From Isoetes taiwanensis (taxonomy: Eukaryota; Streptophyta; Lycopodiopsida; Isoetales; Isoetaceae), in contig JAJEKV010000097.1 of the NCBI GenBank assembly GCA_021234155.1, positions 2,735,477 to 2,799,476 on the forward strand: a stretch of DNA of 64,000 bases, given 5' to 3'. Below are positions 13,817 through 27,866 of this stretch, one piece after another (the first letter of the stretch is position 1; the number at the start of each line of letters is the position of its first letter). The translations under genes and the position numbers were made by a program. The notes below the pieces were generated by a model. The model ran no database searches. It saw nothing but the letters and a program-made list of their open reading frames with translations, and had not been told where the DNA came from.

Positions 13817-15140
13817 GAGAACCGTTGGATCGAAAGGGGAGAATCAATCCTAGCCCTTGATTTTTGTGAAGAAGGTGCAAGGAAGGTGCCAAAAAAAAAA
13901 GTTGGTGCAGCAGATCTCAACCGTTAGATTAAAAGGTGAGCATAAATCTTGGCCATTAACTTTTTAATATTAAATTGATTTTTTTCTTTTAAAGGACGTG
14001 AGGTGGCACCCTCATTAATAAAAAGGCACCCTCATTAATAAAAAAGGTAGTGAGGTGGCAAAGTATTTATGAATGGACTTTCTAGGAAGTTTCCTTTTGT
14101 TTAATATAAGGAAGGTTGCAAAGAACTGCACAAAGAGGGGTCCGGATAGAGGTGGGGCCTATCTTGGTTGGATTCCTCTCGTCGAAACCTTTCCAAGGAG
14201 TGGTGCTTTGGCACTATTTTGTCGCATGATTAGAGCCAGCGTGATCGAATACTAAGAATTTTTTGGAATCTTCGGTTTTCAAGGAATCTATGGTAAGTTG
14301 AGGGAATGTAGTAGAATCTTCATAGAATCTTGAAGAATCTAGAGGAATCTTGAAACGTGTTTTTAGAATCTAGGAGAATATTTAGTGAATCTTAAGGAAT
14401 CTCAAACAAATCTTTGGGAATCTAGGACAATCTAGAGGAGTCTTCATGAAATCTTTAAGAATTATGGGAATCTAGATGGAATCTTAGAGAATCTTGGAGA
14501 ATCTTAATAAAATCTAGGGGAATCTTTGTAGGATCTTAGAATGTAGGGGAATCTTTATAGAACTTAAAGGAATCTAAGAGAATCTTTAGGAATCTAGGGA
14601 ATCTTCTTAAAATTTTTGAGAATCTAAGGGAATCTTGATGGAATCTAAGAGAATCTTCATAGAATCTTGGGTAATCTAGGGGAATCTTCATAGAATCTTG
14701 GGGAATCTAGAGGAGTAAGGGAATAATCTTTGAGAACCTAGGGGAATCTTTCACGGGGATTTTGGAGAATCTAGAGGAATGTTGAGAGAATCTTAGGGAT
14801 TCTAGAGGAATCTTTATAGAATCTTTGAAAACCTAAGAGAATCTACATGGAATCTTGGAAAATCTAGAGGAATCTTGGGATAATCTTTGAAAATGTAGGA
14901 GAATCTCAAGAGAATCTTAGGAAATCTAGGGGAATCTAAGGAAATGTTTATAAAATCTTTGAGAATTCAGAGGAATCTTGATAGAATCTTGGAGAATCTA
15001 GGGGAATCTTCATAAAATCTACAGGAATAAAAGAGAATCTACATAGAATATTGCAGAATCTAAAGGAACCTTGAGATAATCTTCAGAAATGTAAGGGAAT
15101 CTTTATAGAATCTTAAGAATCTAAGGGAATCTTTCACCAT
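13817..15140 (+). repeat. Dispersed repeat unit 3: head plus longest GAATC array
   Basis: The head begins at ACCGTTGGATCGAAAGGGG and has a small rearrangement at ~14105-14160 compared with units 1 and 2. The array (14250-15140) matches unit 2 in register, with scattered substitutions and short insertions. Confidence 0.85.
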
Positions 15141-15404
15141 GCCTCTTATAAGATAGCGTGGAACAACAAATTTGAAGCTTCCAAGCTTAGAAAGCCTAGG
15201 GATTGGATCAATAAGGTCATAGTGCAACTCACTTGAATTCGACTTGAACAAACAAGACTTTATTATCGACCTATGACTTCTTCTAACCTAATTATTGGCA
15301 CTCAACTTTAATACTAATCCTTTCAAGCTTGAATTTTACTCCGAGATGTTTATAGACCATAGTTGACAAACCCATTGATAGTACAAAAACTTGTATATAT
15401 ATAC
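15141..15404. other. Spacer ending in a motif repeated at 16511
   Basis: Unique-looking sequence. Its last 40 bp (ACCCATTGATAGTACAAA followed by ACTTGTA and a short TA tract) recur at 16509-16572, so unit 4 is bracketed by direct repeats of this junction. Confidence 0.6.
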
Positions 15405-16510
15405 ACGTATTAGATGTGTGTTTTGTCATCCCATGGGCATGTTCATAGAGATTCATCCCAGCCATCCAATTACGAAATGAAAGGCCAGGATAATGCCACC
15501 TCATTGAGGTGCATGGATGGCCATGATGGGCATGCATGGGCATACATGGGGGCATGCACCACATCCCCGAACCGTTGGATTGAAAGGGGAGGATAAATCC
15601 TAGCCCTTGATTTTTGTGAAGAAGGTGCAAGGAAGATGCCCAAAAATTGAATTTGGTGCAGCAGATCTCAACCGTTAGATTAAAAGGTGAGCATAAATCC
15701 TAGCCATTAACTTTTAATATTATATTTTTTTCTTTTAAAGGAGGTGAGATGGCACCCTCATTAATAAAAAAGGTAGTGAGGTGGCAAAGTATTTATGAGA
15801 GGACTTTCTAGGAAGCTTCCTTCTGTTTAATTGCCTTCGAGGACACGTAGCTTGCAGTAGAGGGGTCAGATGAAGGTGGGGCCCACGCCGTTGGATTCCT
15901 CTCGAAGAGACCTTTCCAATGAGTGGTGCTTTGGCACTATTTTGTCGCAGTTGGAGCCAACATGATCGAATACTAAGAATATTCTTGAATCTTGAGTTTC
16001 AAGGAATCTATAGTATGTTGAGGGAATCTGGGGGAATCTTCATGGAATCTTGAAGAATCTAGAAGAACCTTGGAGTATTCTTTTTTGGAATCTAGGGGAT
16101 CTTTTAGAGAATCTTAGAGAGTCTCAAATAAATCTTTGGGAATCTAGAACAATCTAGAGGAATCTTCATAAAATCCTTAAGATTCTATGGGAATCTAGAT
16201 GGAATCTTGGAGAATCTTGGGGAATCTTAATAAAATCTAGGGGAATCTTTGTAGGATATCAGAATCTAGGGAAATCTTTGTAGAACTTTAAGGAATCTTT
16301 GCGAATCCAGAGGAATCTTCTTAAAATTTTTGAGAATCTAAGGAAATATCGATGGAATCTTATAGAATATGAGAGAATCTTTATAGAATCTTGGGTAATC
16401 TAGGGGAATCTCCATAGAATCTTGGGGAACCTAGAGAAATTATGGAATAATCTTTGGGAACCTAGGGGAATCTTCATAGGATCTTGGAGAATCTAGGAGA
16501 ATCTTTATAG
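15405..16510 (+). repeat. Dispersed repeat unit 4: head plus GAATC array
   Basis: Begins directly after a short TA tract with CACGTATTAGATGTGTG, nearly the same start as unit 1. The head is clearly diverged from units 1-3, so it is an older or different subfamily. The array spans ~15975-16510. Confidence 0.85.
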
Positions 16511-16572
16511 AATCTTTATAGACCCATTGATAGTACAAAGACTTGTACATATATATATATATATATATATAT
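16511..16572. repeat. Direct-repeat junction and (TA)n tract
   Basis: ACCCATTGATAGTACAAAG then ACTTGTACA and alternating TA to 16572, followed by GGTTGTACTATGAAAGAC. A close relative of that word follows the (TA)n at 7690 and recurs at 21388. Confidence 0.8.
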
Positions 16573-16650
16573 GGTTGTACTATGAAAGACCGCATGAAAT
16601 CGACCCCAGTTCGTATAGTATCTAGTCTAAAATTAAAAAATTAAGACTAG

Positions 16651-19600
16651 CATTAGGGCGGATTTGGGGTCTCAAAATGGCCCTTATCTTGGATGCCAGA
16701 ATTCCACGTCATGTTTCTCGCGACCAATGATGTTTGCGCATTTTTTTCCAAAGTCAGTATTAGTTGGCAAGTAGAAAGAGGAAGCAGCTTACTTGGCATC
16801 CACATGGCGAAATTTCATAGGACATGTTTGTGCATTCATTGCAACCACATTAATGGCCCGCATTTTTTGAAAAATCGTGTATCGCGGACCAAAATAATGG
16901 CTACTTTTCCCGCCCTCGTGCACATGCCCACATGCACCAACCACTTTTTCAAATTTTGGCACCAAGATTTCCATTGTTCACATTAGCCGCTCACGTGCAT
17001 CCTCTCCATTTCGCTCTTCATTTGGAATCCAAGTCTCCAATAGTAATCCCAGAATGGGCTTGAGCATAGAGTTAAGCAACAACGGCGAGACGATGGACAA
17101 GCAAAGCGACGTTACATGCCATGTTTTTACTACCCAAATTTTCATTCGAAGTTTTCCTACTTTTCAGCTCTTCCCATTCATCGTATTGCTTCACCGCCAT
17201 TCATTCTTACAATTCAACGACCGACCGTATCTCTAATTGCATCCATCATTGCTCCTAGTACTCCTACATTGCTTCCGGCAGTTCATAACTTACAAAACAA
17301 TAAAGGCATGACGGTGGAAGGATATCTATCCATAGGCTTGTGGGTGAGAATGCTATCCTTAACTAAGGATGACTATGGAGTTACATCACGAGCGACATTC
17401 ATACATAATGAATAGGTAGAACTATAGGGTTCAAAATAAATGCTATGGATAGTATATTGCAAAAAAAAAGGGGGAAGGGGGGGGGAAGGGGTTTGAAGAG
17501 GAGGATATTTGCAAATTTGCACCCTCAATAATACATGGATCACACCATGCGAAAATGCATATGCACTTTGTAAATGTGTAGTGAGATTTCACAATCATGT
17601 GATCCTTGCTTCTTTTTCTTCCCTCTTCTTGATTTATATTCACTCAATGAATCAAATATTTTTCTTTTTGGGCTATATTTATCGGATGTCGGGGATTTGG
17701 GACTAGGGAAAAGCATTACGGCATCGTTGTTGTCTAACATATGGACATAAGAGACATGCTTTTCCAAGATATACATTCGTGGCAATGGGCATCTAGTTTT
17801 ACGTTGTAAAATTGTGGGAGCCGAGCTTGAAAGTCGTCCCATGACCTCGTTTTAGTTTAATTGTGCAAGCCTTATGAGAATGGTGTCCTTGCAATGAAGA
17901 AATGTTTGATAAGACGTGCATCTAGGGTTGTTGAAAAAATGAGTTACAAAATATTTGCTCCATTAGAGGTGTTTACTAATGCCACGACACAAAAGCTCCA
18001 AAGACATATTGTATAAAATATCGCTTTCATGAGCCTTTGGATCAGCTTAACTCAAAGTGTCACATATGGAAACATTGTTGGGTTTGATAAAATAACATAA
18101 AAATCTTATTTAATAAAGCTTTGGTTGTTGGTAAAGTGTTGGCTTATTGATTATGTGTTTGTATTTTGCTTTGGGACCCTCTTCGAAAAACATAATATAA
18201 CTTGGAATGATACATATTTTATATGCAAATGAGAGACTATTGATGAGGGACTTGGTGTTATTATCTATTGACAACAAACAAGAAAGTGGATCACACCATG
18301 CGAATTTAGTATATTCCAACCTTTTAGCTTATACAAAATTCGCTTTGGTGTGATCTTTTGGAAAAACATGACTTCCTATAGTAAAATTACTTTGATTATC
18401 TTTTAATAAAAGAAATACATATGTGTCTTATTTGAAGTTAAGTGTGGATATGTGACGTGCTCATTTATTGATAAAGTGTTTGCTTTTTTGAAAAGGGCTA
18501 ATAACTTTATGTACTACCGAGTTGGTAAAGTATTTTAGATGCAAATAGGATGCTTGATGTGATCCTTCTTAAAAAAAAAAAAAGATATGCTCTTTGAAAA
18601 GGACTAATAACTTTATGCACTTGGGGTGGTAAAACATTAAATGAGAAGGGGTACTTGTGTTTAATTTTAATTTGACAACAAATAAGAAAGTGGATCACAC
18701 GATCTTGAATTTAGTGTGTTCCATTTTTTGTTGCATATGTACTATTCGCTTGGTGTGATCCTTCTTGAAAAAATAATATGCTCTTTGAAAAGGGATAATG
18801 ACTTATGTACTTAAGAGTGGTAAAGCATTTTAGATACAAATAGGAATGAGTACTTGTGTTTAATTTTAATTTGACAACAAATAAGAAAGTGGATCACACC
18901 ATGCGAATTTAGTGTGTCCCTTTTTTTTGCATATGTATAATTCGCTTGGTGTGATCCATCTTGAAAAAAAAAAAATAGCTTTCAAGTAAAAAAGGAAAGA
19001 AAGAAATATCTTATTTAAAGTGTAAAGTGTTAGTATATAAAGTGTTGGTTTATTAAAATACTATTTGTTTACGCTAAGTTGTAAGTTGAATATTTGTGTT
19101 TCTATTTACTTTTTACATAAGGATCACACCGGTAATTTCTTATATGCAATTACTTACAAGCATGAAGATTTTAGCATCATATGATCCTCTTTAAACAAGG
19201 ATGGCTTTGACCTTCAATGTTCATAAATTTTATGAATGTTTGCATATAAGAATGTCACATATCATATTTTCTTAAAAAATAGTCATCAAATGGATAACTA
19301 GTCAAAGAGTTCTTCTACTACTTAAAGAGTTTCAAGACTCATTTTGCTATAATTCAAATAGCAATAGAGTTTTAAAGGAATCTATTGTTAAAGGTAGTCA
19401 AAGCCTTCTTGTATTAGCGATATCTAAACACAAACACCATAACCTTTGTACTTCAAGAATGTATAAACCCTTCACATTGCAAAGTATAATGTCATTTATT
19501 AGCATCTTCACGGACATTTCCCCTTCCTTATCGGAAGCGGCTCATCTCAAGGAAGCAGATTCGATTCAATGCCTTCATCCTCTCTCAATCTCTCACAATA

Positions 19601-20714
19601 TCCTAGGAGGCCGAGTTACCGTCACCACAAAATCGGACTAAACTTGAAACGCCCCGAAATGACGGTTTCTTGCCACTCAACGGATCCAATGGATATAAAC
19701 CGCCATCCGCCCGGATGTCAACACTTTTGAGCCTCGCAAGACACAACACGCCGAGGTCTAAGTTCTTATTTTTTAGACCTTTTTTTTGCGATTGAAGACT
19801 GGAGCATATTCGTGAGTCGGTTGGATCCTTATCCACACATCATTTGAGCTTCCATATCTGCGTGGATCGCGGCGGCGAAATGAAGGTGTACAATTTGTAT
19901 GCCCCAAAGACAATTAAGCCAGGTGAGCCTAACGTCCGCATTTACTAACCTCGTTTTTGAAATTTGCAACGTGCATATGGAAATCGAAAAGTCCATTCTC
20001 CTACAATCCATGCTTTTATACATTAAGCAAATTCAAATTTTGAATTGTAGGGGCGGAAAGCCCGTATTGGGATGAAGTAAAGATCCCTAAGTTAATTTGG
20101 GTTCACATGGACAAACCATGGGTTACCGGGCTTAAAACACCTGGCTGAGGCAAAAAAAATTCAGCCCCGCTTTTGGAAAATCAGCCCTTGCAAGATCCAA
20201 CTTGCGTGGGCTGATGCAAATACTGAATTTTTTAATCAGTCCGACTACTTTAACTCACGGAGGGCCTAAACTTCTCCATGTGAACCACCCATACGCAGCG
20301 TGGCAAATACGAAAATGAAAGTTCGATATTAAAGCTTCAACCTACACATTCAAATTTTGAAATGTGGAAGGCGGGAAGCTTGTATGGCCATGGCCTCTAA
20401 ATGAAAATAGCGCAAGAATTCCAGAACACGCGACGCTTGGTATCCGACAAACCAAGAGGCACCGCCATGAGTTGCAGGTATGCTATAATGCAAGTGGTTT
20501 TTAGAAGCGCCACATGTTGCATCACCGTGTCGACAACCAACAGAATTAAATACATATATAGCCATGAATGCTAATCCCCTTATTAGGAGAATATTCCAAG
20601 TAAATCAGAATGATGAGATTTTGGTATCCTAGGTGGCATGGGAAAAAAGGAGCGGAAATATGACGTGGAATGGCTGATAGGAGGCCATTTTCAGACCCCA
20701 AATCCGCCCTAATG
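16651..20714. mobile_element. 4.06-kb non-autonomous TIR element
   Basis: The ends are inverted repeats. Left 16651-16712 opens CATTAGGGCGGATTTGGGGT and runs to CCACGTCAT; right 20660-20714 is its imperfect reverse complement (GGGGTCT, AAAATGGCC and ATTCCACGTCAT shared). The flanks carry related AGACTAG words, but no exact target duplication was found. The interior has no transposase or other long frame, only AT-rich DNA with the hairpin repeats at 18.2-19.2 kb. TIR length suggests a Mutator-like or similar DNA transposon derivative; superfamily is not established. Confidence 0.65.
18100..19180. repeat. ~190-bp tandem repeats each containing a long hairpin
   Basis: At least three units share TTAATTTGACAACAAATAAGAAAGT followed by a hairpin. 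Best copy: arms 18891-18908 (GGATCACACCATGCGAAT) and 18940-18957, 17 of 18 bases complementary, loop 31 nt. Others: 18288-18355 and 18692-18761, plus partial arms at ~17537, 18560 and 19125. AT-rich, non-coding. Confidence 0.8.
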
Positions 20715-20769
20715 ATACTAAAAAGTTGAGACTAGCTAGGAAATGTAACGTTTGGGACTAAATTCTTTA

Positions 20770-21620
20770 AAATTCCCTCTAATCCCCATAGATTCCCTAA
20801 GATTCCATGAAGATTCCTTTAGATTCCCTAGGATTTTGCAAAGATTCCCCTAGAATCTCCAATATTCTCTGAGGGATTCATTGGAAATTTCTTAAGATTC
20901 CTCTAGTTCCCCGAGATTATAATAAGATTTCCCTAGATTCTCAAAGATTATCCCACGAGTATAATAAGATTTCCTTAGATTCTTAAATATTATCCCAAGA
21001 TTCCTCTAGACTCTCCAAGGTTCTATGTAGATTCTCTTGGACTCTTTAGATTCCATAAAGATTCCTCTAAATTCTCCAATCATCAAGATTCCCCTGGAAT
21101 CTCAAATGTTTTATGAAGATTCCCTTAGATTCCCCTAGTTTTCCAAAGAATCTCTCGAGATTGTCTGGATTTTATAAGATTCTCTGAAGATTCCACCAGA
21201 TTCCCGGAGATTATTCGAAGATTTCACGAAAGTTGAGACATCAACTTCTAATGTTGAGACTAGCCAGTAAAATTATGGTTTGAGATAAAATTTTCCACAA
21301 TTGTCATTAGATTCTTTCACGACATCTGAACATTCCCTTAGATCATTCAAGTCTCTGTAAAGATCCTCCAAGATTCCCATTCACCAAATGGTTGTACTAT
21401 GAGGGAGTATACACATTCTAAGCCATCCAATGAAGATTCTATAAAGAACCTCTTACATTCTCTAAGATTCAAGAAAATTTCCGCTAGATTCTCAAAGATG
21501 TAATGAAGATTCTCTTAGATTCTCTTTACATTCCCATAGTTTCATTAAGTTTCTCTTGAGAATCTCCTAGATTCTCAAAGATTATCCCAAATTCCCTCTA
21601 GATTTTGTAGAATTCCTCCA
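20770..21620 (-). repeat. GATTC array (complement of the GAATC arrays)
   Basis: Degenerate GATTC words about every 10-11 bp on the plus strand, i.e. opposite in orientation to the array left of the 16.65-kb TIR element. Two related junctions (GTTGAGACTAGC near 20725 and 21260) break it, and GGTTGTACTATGAGGGAG occurs at 21388. A conserved head is not seen here. Confidence 0.8.
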
Positions 21621-22394
21621 AAACATTGTAGAACGCTATAGAGTGCCATGAAGTTGGTTCCAGTTCCCCCCAAAATATTGTAGAACACTGTGGAGCGTGT
21701 TGTTATAGGTGGATGAGTTCTCTCGTGGTTGAACATTAGGGCAAACTTCAAGTCAAACTTGTTGATTAACCTATGGTTAAATTCCCAAGTAAGTTCTAAT
21801 CAACACTTTGTAAGCTTCAGTTTGGCTTGACATGAAAGATGAGCACAATGAACTTGGCTTAATCTTTTAGCCTCAGTCAAAGCTTGGTCCACTCTTGATT
21901 AGGTCTCAACGTAAAATTACTAATGAATTTGCTCTTTTGTATTGTTGGATATCATATATGTTAAATTTAAGCCAAGGAGATGATGGCATACAACAATATA
22001 ATTTGCCAAAAAAAAATGTATGTTTCTAGGAATCGAGAATGTTGAATGTTGCTTGATAAAATGCGCCACATAACAATGGCTATGATATTTAGAATATCTT
22101 TTTTTGGGGTTAATACCAATTATTTTGGCAATTTCCATGCCTCTTCTTATTTGGATTAATTCCAATCAGATCAAGACAATAATCCATTATAGAAAAAAAT
22201 GGGCTCAAAAATGTTAAGGAATATTTTAAATGTGCGGAAATGGTCAACTAAGACCTTAACATATTGTTTTTTCACTGAATAACAAAGTTAGCAGCACTAT
22301 TTTTGTGCAAAACATATTTCATTTCATTTCGAAATACAGTTGAATTCGCTCAAGCATGGATTAGAGCGGAATTTGTATATGTCAGTTAGAAAGA
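21621..22394. other. No gene recognised
   Basis: AT-rich. A short repeated block (AAAATATTGTAGAACACT-like) occurs at ~21620 and 21670. Nothing else supportable. Confidence 0.45.
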
Positions 22395-23612
<1,218 letters not shown>

Positions 23613-24289
23613 CTGTGTAAAGGAATCCATAACTCATTCTTTGAAGAGATGAAAAATTAACCATATGTTAAATGTCTAGGGAGATCTCAACGCCATTTGA
23701 GAATTGAAGGCTCTGATAATTACAATGTCTAATTTATGTCTGAACTTAAGTTCGAGAACGATAATTACCATCTCTAATTTATGTTTGAACTCAGGCTCAA
23801 GAACTAACCTGAGTAAAACACTGTGATAAAAGTAGCTCCAAAATAGAAGACGAATATGTTGAACGGCCGTGAATGATCATGAGATATTATTTGCAGCTGG
23901 TTCATACCTTCTGACTCTGCCACATCTAGACGACACAGTTTATTTCCTTCATGACAATTTTCACATAATCCTCTTCCTCCAAATGAGCACAAAAATCTGA
24001 CATAACTGCAATTGTAGAAAATCCAGTAAATCAGTAAATCCAATTGAATGTATTATAATTAACAGATTTTAGAACAAATAAAAATATTAATGATGCAATG
24101 TGCACAGTATAATAATAATGAAGTTCACTTCATTTCTGACCTATAAATGATCGAGCTAGTACTCCTATTTGCTCCTGCTAGAATCTTATCAGATAGAACT
24201 CTTGCTTTGATATTCTTCATGGGAAACTCGGGGCAAGAAAGAAGATGGATAGGACGACGACCATCTAACCTCAAAGCCTCTGAAAAACT
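23613..24289 (-). other. Possible further gene-fragment exons, unidentified
   Basis: Coding-looking minus-strand snippets lie at ~24010-23890 (CAHLEEEDYVKIVMKEI in one frame) and ~24290-24125. Neither is recognised. They lie between the two identified fragments on the same strand. Confidence 0.3.
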
Positions 24290-24434
24290 TTGTGCCTGAT
24301 GAAAGATCCAATGGAATAATTCTTCGTGAAACATTGTCAAGTAATGCACATACTGACACAGAAGCTGCTTCCTTTAAGGCAAGATTCTGCAACGGGCTTG
24401 CTAATGTGATGCCTGTATCAACTATGTCCTCTAC
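24290..24434 (-). pseudogene. Hypoxanthine phosphoribosyltransferase-like exon fragment
   Basis: After a TTTCCAG acceptor the minus strand reads VEDIVDTGITL..LALKEAASVSVCALLDNVSRR..KFFRGFE. VEDIVDTG is the PRPP-binding loop of HPRT-type purine salvage phosphoribosyltransferases, and SVSVC-LLD--SRR is the expected next strand. The expected following PDEFVVGYG block is absent: after GFE comes a GT (possible donor) and unrelated sequence. Only one exon of the gene is present, on the same strand as and ~700 bp from the GOGAT pieces. Confidence 0.75.
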
Positions 24435-24509
24435 CTGGAAATAAGAAAGAGGTTAAAAATGGGCAAACGTATCTAATAGAAGTCTGCAAATTCATTAAAG
24501 GCATCCTTT

Positions 24510-24862
24510 ATTACTACACTGATGCGGCAGAGCAGCATTTTGTGAAACTGCTTTACTGAGAACTACTGAACCCATACTGCCTTTATGCCTCTCCTCTTGT
24601 TGCTGTAACTGCAGTTGCACGGTCAGCTGTTGATGTGGAGCCTGCTGTTGACTTCCTAAGAGGACATTATTACTAGCTAGGGGGTTTTGTCCAGATTCAT
24701 TAACCTACACAAAAAGCATATGTATAAGGAGAAAAGGATAATCTCATGGATAATAGATTCAAAAAGTGTACCTCGTGCTCTGATACAACTGAATGTACTG
24801 TACTTTGGTGATGTTCACCAGATATCACATTTCCTACCATATCCACCGCCTGAATCGCCGAT
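24510..24862 (-). pseudogene. Two spliced exons of an unidentified Gln-rich protein
   Basis: Exon A, 24862-24772, reads AIQAVDMVGNVISGEHHQST..VVSEHE. A 67-bp intron (GTACAC..TGTGTAG) follows; exon B from 24704 reads VNESGQNPLASNNVLLGSQQ then a Q/L-rich QLTVQLQLQQQEERHKG block, and runs in frame to a TAA near 24497. The frame is continuous across the splice. Gln-rich composition suggests a transcription-regulator fragment, but no DNA-binding domain is present. Confidence 0.45.
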
Positions 24863-25789
24863 CTAAAACGGAAACGGAATGCTGTTGATATGTCTAGAAT
24901 TAAAAAAAAATACCACAAAAGCCAGCGTACCTATTGCCCCCGTGTTCTTCCAACCCGACCGGATCGCCCACCTATACACCGCTGATTTTTTCCCTCGGAT
25001 ACAAATGTACCGCCCATCGCGGATTCACAAGTCGATTTTCCTCAAGCGAGCTTTCCATTTCATGCTCGCAGCCGAAGCTTTATATGCATGGCGGGGTGCA
25101 ACATGGGGGCACTTTGCCCTTTTTGTTCAAAAACGAGCACATGGATCTTCCCGCCCTCACAAATGATTCGACAAAATGGCTATCCGTGGCGAACACCGGT
25201 ACCATCATGAGTATATAAACAGAAAGATGTTGCTCATATAGGTAGAATTAAAAATGCTGTAAATGGCAACACGCCTACCGTTTTGCCTTATTCCCAACCT
25301 GGATTGTCTACCTATACACCTAAACGCACAGACCATCGAAATCCGATCAAGCACTGTCTCTTGTTTGAATATAAACCACACACATTTCCTCAGGACAAAC
25401 AGAAAGCATACCCAACTTCTCAATCTCGCAAACAGACAGCTTCCTCGATCAATATAATAAACTGGCGACAGATCCCATTGAAAATAACCATAGTTATCCT
25501 CATGCATTGCATCGCAGCTCTGCCGGAGTTCTGCCGTTGTCGCCAGATAGGAAGACGCAGAAAAATGAAGAGCAAAAAATGACTTCACTGCAAAATTTTA
25601 GATGATTCCATTATCCTCCTTGCCACGTTACAGATATGCATTAATCCTTTTCAATACGATTTGCCACATCATAGTGTGCATTAATGATGGCCAGACTTTC
25701 AAGGTCACGTCTAAATTAGATGCCCTAATTTGAAAGGTGTTTGCACCAAAAGTTGCATCTGCCTGGAGGTTTCTCAAAAATGATCAAGG
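24863..25789. other. No gene recognised
   Basis: Moderately GC-rich. Two related blocks (CCAACC-x-GGAT-x-GCC/TCTACCTATACAC) occur near 24950 and 25300. Short frames on both strands show no family resemblance. Confidence 0.4.
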
Positions 25790-25995
25790 GCTGGGATTTC
25801 TCCTCCCCCCTTGATCCGACGATCCAGAGGCATGGTGCATGCCCACATGCATGCCCATGCATGCCCCCATAGAGATTCGACGGCCAGAATTACGCCACCT
25901 CTTTTACTCAAGGGTGAACGGCCGAGATGACACCTTTATATAAAATGTCCACGATGCCCATAGCATGTGATATACGTGTATATATATATTAGTGA
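25790..25995 (-). repeat. Partial copy of the dispersed-repeat head
   Basis: Shares CAAGGGCTGGGATTTCTCCTCC, CATGGTGCATGCCC-type palindromic words and GCCACCTC with 8940-9070, then runs into CACGTATA-type sequence and a TA tract at ~25978-25990 (read on the minus strand), just as full units begin. No GAATC array is attached. Confidence 0.7.
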
Positions 25996-27070
25996 TATGT
26001 CAAGTGTGTGTCCAAGGACATAGCTGATTCTGCATATCCATTACCTCTTGAAGGTATGAGCCCAACATCCATACTGAAATCGTGCTCAACATCGCGTGTA
26101 GCAGTTGGCCGGGCCTGACAAACTCAGCATAGCATGTCCGGATTTATAGCTTTGAAAGGTATGGCATTCATCAACAACAGCTGGCACTAATATCTATGTG
26201 CCACTTAGCATTGGGAAAAGTCAAGGGGACAAGTATAGCTAGAGTTGTTTTTTCTTTTTACCAAATATTTGAAAAGATATTTATGGAAATTTTCAAAAAG
26301 AATAATACAAATATCCAATCAGAAATTTGAATATAATTGAACACTTGTTTTTTTCTTCTTCTTCTAAAAGTTTGGTATTCAACTCTACGGGGGTACTAAT
26401 ACTTACGTGTCGTTTAGCATTGGGAAAGTCAAGGGTACAAGTCTTGAATTTCTTTTTATCAGTTTTTAGGGCAAGATTATATACGTATACATTAAAGTAA
26501 AAATTATATACAATAGATTCCTTCTAAAGGGTAGGTAGATAGGATTAAGAACATTAGAATATGTTGGAGAGGTCAGAGCAATGGTACTCGAGAGCATCTC
26601 CTCTTCTTCTCCACCATGTAGGTAGTATACGTTCAATCACCTTTCTTCTCCCAATAGATAGATACAATCCTTAATGTCCAGGACATAAGGTACAATTCTG
26701 AATACATAAGGTACATGTACTGCTATCATTGGGCAGCATTACCTTGCACACTTTTCTTATTAACCCAATGATATTTAAAGGAGTAGAACCCCTGCAGGAC
26801 CATTCTATCTATGGTGTGCTAATGCTATCAGAGTGACTTCCAAATTGGAAGAGTTCTTTAGCTTCATGGTGGAGATCCCTTGACCAACCAATGCCATGTC
26901 AATGGTGTTTTCCAGATAGCCTAAAGCATTATATTCACCATCAATGCAGGACCTATTCGAAGTCATTATCAACTCTGGCCATACAAGTAGGGGCACTACC
27001 AAACCAATTTGGAACATACCCAGTGCCAAAACTTTGTGATCTGGATTACAAAATTAGGTGTTTTCAATAT
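25996..27070. other. No gene recognised
   Basis: AT-rich intergenic sequence with two similar stretches (TAATA-TATGTGCCACTTAGCATTGGGAAA near 26190 and again near 26397). No supported feature. Confidence 0.4.
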
Positions 27071-27230
27071 GTTTCAGTAACCTCACATCCAAGCGGACAT
27101 TTGTTATTCAAAATAGCCTTTGTCTAGTCTTTCCTTGATGTCGAGTTCCCCGTGAAGAGCTCTCCATCTAAAGAACTGATCTTTCTAGAACAAATAGGCT
27201 TCCAGGATTTAGCCAAAGCTACTTTGGCAA
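27071..27230 (-). pseudogene. Decayed LINE remnant (zf-RVT-like)
   Basis: The minus strand reads WRALHGELDIKERLDK, the pattern of the zinc-binding region C-terminal to plant LINE reverse transcriptases (W-LHG-L---ERL). Several stops follow. Only a short remnant is recognisable. Confidence 0.4.
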
Positions 27231-27866
27231 CCTTATCTCTGCTTTCAAGGGAGTATCTTGTTTGAATGCATGATAGATCTTTGCCACATTATATTGTACA
27301 TTCCCATCACGTAGCGTCATTTGGTGAAAATACAAGGGTGAGAGACGACCAAGGGAAGTCCATCTCGTTCCCAAATCTCTATATTCCAAAATAAGTTGAA
27401 TCCTCCTGCCTCCCCATGAGGGTCCATAGGGGTGAAAAGTCTAGGGTACAAGTCTTGAATTTGATTGAGGAATATTTTGGATAGATATTCAAGCAAACGT
27501 TCTATAAGAATAATACAAAACATAATGTAAATCTATTGAGAGGGTGTACACTCGTGTGTTGCTCTTCTTCAATTGGGTTCAATTTCTTCTAACGTATGTT
27601 GCCATCCGAATGCGTATAGTCAAACTCCATAGCTCATGTGTCACATCTGGCAAGTGGAAAAGTAAAAGGGTAAAATGAGAAATCAACACCATGCAAAAAC
27701 TTTTCTCATGCTTATCCCCGAAGCAAAGGACAAAGGTCCAAAAACCCTAGGTAACTCCTGGAAAAAATATCATCAGATCCGACATATGCCCCGGCCGCCG
27801 GCCGCCAGTCTGTCCTATATTACCCATGTATTAATCATGGCTATGTAAATTGGATACCTATCAAAA
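27231..27866. other. Intergenic DNA upstream of the stress-protein gene
   Basis: No frame or element is recognised. A GC-rich GGCCGCCGGCCGCC run occurs 75 bp upstream of the start codon. No clear TATA box could be fixed. Confidence 0.4.
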
